Assembly: GCF_000208745.1 (NCBI RefSeq)
Contig: NC_030850.1
Coordinates: 186,001-250,000 of the forward strand
DNA length: 64,000 bases
Direction: 5' to 3'
Source: Theobroma cacao
Lineage: Eukaryota > Streptophyta > Magnoliopsida > Malvales > Malvaceae
Shown: one piece after another, positions 60,401 to 64,000 of the stretch
Numbering within the stretch: the first letter of the stretch is position 1
Layout of the letters: every line of letters starts with the position of its first letter
Position numbers and translations under genes: made by a program
Notes under the pieces: generated by a model
What the model was told of the DNA's origin: nothing
Database searches by the model: none
What the model saw: only the letters and a program-made list of their open reading frames with translations

Positions 60401-62423
60401 TAGAAAGAGACACAGGTTAATCATGGCAACTGTAGATGAATACTTGATGAGAAGGCATTAGTTGCAACCATCATCATAAATATGTGAGAGATACCCCTAA
60501 TGCATACATGTGGTAATTCATGGATTTGTTGCCTATAGAAAAAATGCAGAATATGTTGTACACTGATTTGGACATTCATATAGCAACATTAGATTGCAGG
60601 CCCACAAAAATGCTGTTGAAATTCGGGCAGTATGACTAACTCCTATTATTGTTCTCTTCTGCAGCATGCGGCAGATGAAAGAATTCAACTAGAAGAACTT
60701 CGACAAAAGGTAAAAATATTCTCAAGTTCAAATTTTGTGGAAGTAGTGCTTGTCATTACTAATTTGACAAGTTGAAACCCAGGTTTTATCTGGGAAAGGG
60801 AAGACAGTCACCTATTTGGATACAGAGCAAGAGCTGGTATGCTTGTGCTATGTGAAGCTTTACTTGGGGACCTTTGCAATGTTTTTTGTTTTTTGTGATT
60901 CTGGGGTTAACTTATTAGTTGTCGAACAACAGATCCTGCCAGAGATTGGCTATCAGTTACTGCACAATTATTCTGAACAAATAAGAAATTGGGGTTGGAT
61001 CTGTGACATTCACACCCAAGATTCAAAGCCCTTCAAGAAGTAATTTCTTTTCCTCTTTCTTGAAATATTATGCTCATATAGTTCTCTGTGTGGTAAATGA
61101 ATCCTAGATGTGGATTTGGTGGCAAAAACATTTTTTTCAAAGATGCATGTCTATATGCTGTAAAGATGTTTGGCGGGAGTTTCAATATGCGCATATTATT
61201 CCCTAATGTTTGTCTGTTTTCTTCTGATATTCATTGCTAATATTCTTATTAAATTTTCTGATTGCTTCATAATTTGATTGCTAAGCAGGAATTTGAACCT
61301 TATTCGTCGTAAGCCGGCTGTTGTCAAACTTCTTGCAGTTAAGCTCCATTACATTTCTATTTAAACACATGGTGGCAAACTAACCCCCCATCCCGACTTT
61401 GATGTCAATAAAATTTTATTTGGATAACATGCAGGTACCTTGCATTTTAGGTGTCAATTTATCTCATGTTGATCTCCTGGAATTTCTACAACAGGTAGTA
61501 CATTGTTCATTACTTAGTACAACTTGACCATCCTACTTCTTCTACCTTCCCTTTTTCTGGGGGGTAAAGGTATTTAATTTCTAACTCTAGTTTGTATTTA
61601 CAATACATAGCTTGCTGATACAGATGGATCATCAACAATGCCTCCATCAATTATTCGAATTCTTAATTCTAAAGCATGCAGAGGTATATGACTAATCGCA
61701 CATCCTAGTGGCAAATTTGTGAATCACATTTGAATCTTATCCATGTGGGATACATAGTTACAGTGATTTGTGCAATAATTGTCTGAGCAAACACTTCCAC
61801 ATGCACCAATGTTAGGTCAAGTGAAGACTTCTGTAGTGTAGCTGTGGAGGTATCAAAGAAGTCTTTTCGGTCTTAAATCCATTTTTAAGTTCCATCTCTA
61901 TATCTACTTGCATAGTGTTCATTAAAATAGTTTAGCATTAGAACTTGTGTGTGGATAATATCTTGTGCTTCATCACAAGTTGTCTAACTTGAGCACCTTC
62001 ATGTCACGCTTTCATTGTTAAGGTGCAATTATGTTTGGAGACTCCTTGCTACCTTCAGAATGTTCCTTAATTGTTGAAGAGCTGAAGCAGACGTCCCTGT
62101 GCTTCCAAGTGAGTTAAATGTAAATATAGAAATGTGTTTTGCAGATTTGACTGCTGATATTTTGTGTAGGTGTGCATGCATTTGCACATATGAGAGAGAG
62201 AGATCCTCCTGCTGCCTTGCCGAATAACTTTGAAAACTTTGCTATGCAGTGTGCTCATGGGCGACCAACCACTGTCCCGGTTGTGAAGTTGGAGGCATTG
62301 CATAGGCAGATAGCTAAAATGCAAATGAAGGATGGTGGTCCAAGGGAATTGTGGCACGGGCTATGTCGACACAGAGTCAGCCTTGAACGAGCCAGCTTGC
62401 GCTTAAGTGCAGCTGGAGGTTAG
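54489..62423 (+). CDS. MLH3: MLH3, MutL homologue for meiotic crossover and mismatch repair
   Basis: Partner of MLH1 in MutLgamma, the nuclease behind class I crossovers. Exons: 54489-54614, 54713-54764, 54857-54904, 55012-55166, 55264-55321, 55827-55884, 56038-56130, 56216-56381, 56473-56488, 56580-56800, 57349-57418, 57511-57573, 57724-59145, 59222-59300, 59404-59513, 59751-59824, 59931-60128, 60665-60709, 60783-60836, 60933-61039, 61289-61337, 61435-61494, 61611-61683, 62023-62108, 62250-62423; phases agree, 1218 aa. GHL ATPase motifs: EELIFNSLDA, DDGSGIS, GFRGEALASIS and VVVRDLFYNQPVRKK. A poorly conserved 474-codon exon is the linker. The endonuclease motif DQHA(X)2E(X)4E is intact (D1002, E1008, E1013), with ACRG and CAHGRPT near the end. 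Exon 9 is a 16-nt microexon. The least certain join is 59513 to 59751, where a 24-nt exon (59594-59617) could be added in frame. Confidence 0.93.
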
Positions 62424-63155
62424 CTGATGACAAACCAAACTCACTTTTTAAACTGAGTTGATGTGGCAACCGACATCACAGCGAGTGTTTTTAGTATGCC
62501 TCCCTGATTTCAAGCCTGCGAGAAGCTAGCGTCGATGACAGAAGCATTATCCTTGGATAATTGACAAATTCCTTGTGTGACCATTCTTCATTTCTTTTTT
62601 TCTCTGATGTATTCTAAAGTAACTGATAATTGGTGGTGGATCATCCCACTTGAGAGGGGGCTTATACGACACATTCACTGATTCTGTCTGTCTTTACAGG
62701 AATTTGCAAATAACAATAATAATACAACCAACATTTTATATTGCTAATTTTCTTGAGGCAATTTTCCGTGAGTGTTCTAATGTCGAAGGGCTTAATTGCT
62801 GGCGTCCTCTTTTTCTCTCTCTCTCTCTCTCGCCACCGTAAGAAAAATCAATGGCCGAATGTTATTATCAGTAGCTTAAAAACGAAAATACTGTTAACTG
62901 TGGTCAGTTTTATTGGAGTACATACACTGAGGTCCAAATGTAGTATACTAAGAGCCATTAAGTCTGATCCTACAGCAGGTATAAGCGTTTCTTATCTTTG
63001 CTGCATTCATTGGCTCTTTCCTTGCGCACAAATTCAATTTGAGATAGACAGACAGAAAACTTGGTGATAATCTCTACTGGTATGGATTTGTTCCTTCAAT
63101 TTTGACGAGAATGCATTTTCACTGTCTCCATAACATTGTCGTCAGGGCCATGACA
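62424..63155. other. Convergent 3' regions of MLH3 and PIG-H
   Basis: Two facing 3' UTRs are expected here. A (CT)n run lies at 62814-62831. No gene seen. Confidence 0.6.
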
Positions 63156-63648
63156 TCAACCACCTTCACTACATGTGACTCGACTTTCTTTGTTCTCAAT
63201 GCTAGCACACAAGGCCTTCCATACGGGAAGCAACATCTTCATTGGAGGGCGTAGCTCCTTCACAAAGAAATCAAGTTTCACAACTCAATTAACACCCAAA
63301 AAAAAGACTATTAGTATAGTTACCAAAATAACTATACCAAGTATACGACAACACATGCAAATACATACACACTCCCCAATCAATTCTCCCATTTACTTGA
63401 TATCTTGCCAATAAGTGATAGACCACCCCGTTTAGCACGTAAGCAGTATGCCCCCCAAATTTTTTGAAGGAAGTAAAAGAGATCAAAATGAACAAGTTTG
63501 GCTGTTTACCTTGAATACCAACACCAGCTCTTCCTTACCACGTAAAAGCAAAGAGAGGCTCCAGTAACAAGTTACTGGGGTAACACATTCTACCAATACA
63601 GGTTTCAAAATCTCACCAGCAGGAATAAATCTGCGGATGACTCTTCCA
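63156..63648 (-). CDS. PIGH: PIG-H, subunit of GPI-GlcNAc transferase, C-terminal part (gene runs off right edge)
   Basis: Subunit of the ER complex that adds GlcNAc to phosphatidylinositol, first step of GPI-anchor synthesis. Two exons seen on the minus strand: 63648-63510 and 63257-63156, the latter with the stop at 63158-63156. The first gives GRVIRRFIPAGEILKPVLVE, then CVTPVTCYWSLSLLLRGKEE and LVLVFK; the second ELRPPMKMLLPVWKALCASI and a short tail. This is the conserved PIG-H domain, recognised from memory of the family. Borders are GT-AG and in phase. Upstream exons lie right of 63648; none was identified before 64000. It is tail-to-tail with MLH3, as I recall for Arabidopsis At4g35520-At4g35530. 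Confidence 0.85.
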
Positions 63649-64000
63649 CTACAAGAAAGTAAACAAAAGAAGATGAAAATTCAACATTGGTAATAATGCT
63701 ATTACCACTACTATTTTTTGTAAAAGTCTGTGACTAAATATATCTTAAGGTTTTATTCATGAATATTAGTCAAGGTTCTTGCCAATAGCTAGCTTCTCTT
63801 CAAAGTAAGAGAGGAGAATGACCAAGTCTATTGAAATAAAAGCTATCCTAAGAAACACTGCAAAGTCCAGGAGAGAACAATGTCAAATGCAGAAGTTGGA
63901 TCAAAGAACTACTGAAGCCTAATACTGAACAACAACCAAGGACACCAATTTGTGAAACAGAGAAACAGCAAATGTTTCCCTTCTTACATTACAGTCTTAT
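63649..64000. other. Probable intron of PIG-H
   Basis: AT-rich sequence upstream (minus strand) of the PIG-H exon that starts at 63648 with a tttcttgtag acceptor. No exon recognised up to the window end. Confidence 0.55.

Overview
The window is nuclear DNA from a flowering plant, almost certainly a eudicot. Evidence: many GT-AG introns in ordinary plant housekeeping genes, AT-rich spacers, poly-A retroelement copies, and plant-only families (clade III glutamate receptor-like channels, P-class PPR protein, TPLATE-type EH protein). The species cannot be named from the sequence alone. Two single N bases (2414 and 24177) each sit between two near-identical copies of flanking sequence, so they look like contig joins in a draft assembly.

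Layout, left to right: 5' end of RRP44/DIS3 exosome nuclease (minus, runs off the left edge); about 4 kb of AT-rich spacer; IRE1 ER-stress sensor (plus); two tandem GLR3.6-like channels (minus, identical intron phases and matching exon sizes); a 5 kb spacer holding two poly-A retroelement insertions with target-site duplications, one a 5'-truncated LINE with a decayed RNase H domain; PP2C phosphatase (plus); intronless mitochondrial ribosomal protein uL11m (plus); intronless P-class PPR (plus); intronless AVT3-type amino-acid transporter (plus) with a decayed copy of its own 3' end downstream; a 13-exon EH-domain endocytosis protein (minus) with a 69-bp coding minisatellite; a second AT-rich spacer; an SRPK splicing kinase (plus); a plant-specific protein of unknown function (minus), head-to-head with a 25-exon MLH3 mismatch-repair/meiosis gene (plus); and the 3' part of PIG-H (minus), tail-to-tail with MLH3 and running off the right edge.

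The genes are not an operon or a pathway; each has its own job. The order itself is informative. From remembered Arabidopsis locus numbering, RRP44A-IRE1A-PPR-SRPK are neighbours on chromosome 2, uL11m-SRPK-unknown-MLH3-PIGH are neighbours on chromosome 4, and GLR3.6 sits beside a PP2C on chromosome 3. This window seems to hold these pieces in one row, as expected of an unfractionated ancestral block.

I found no convincing new biological system. The most useful observations are two probable GC-AG introns (IRE1 and the EH gene), a 16-nt microexon in MLH3, the two retroinsertions with recognisable target-site duplications, the AVT3 pseudogene fragment, and the N-flanked duplications. Exon borders were set by hand from reading frame, splice dinucleotides and family conservation; UTR ends are not determined.
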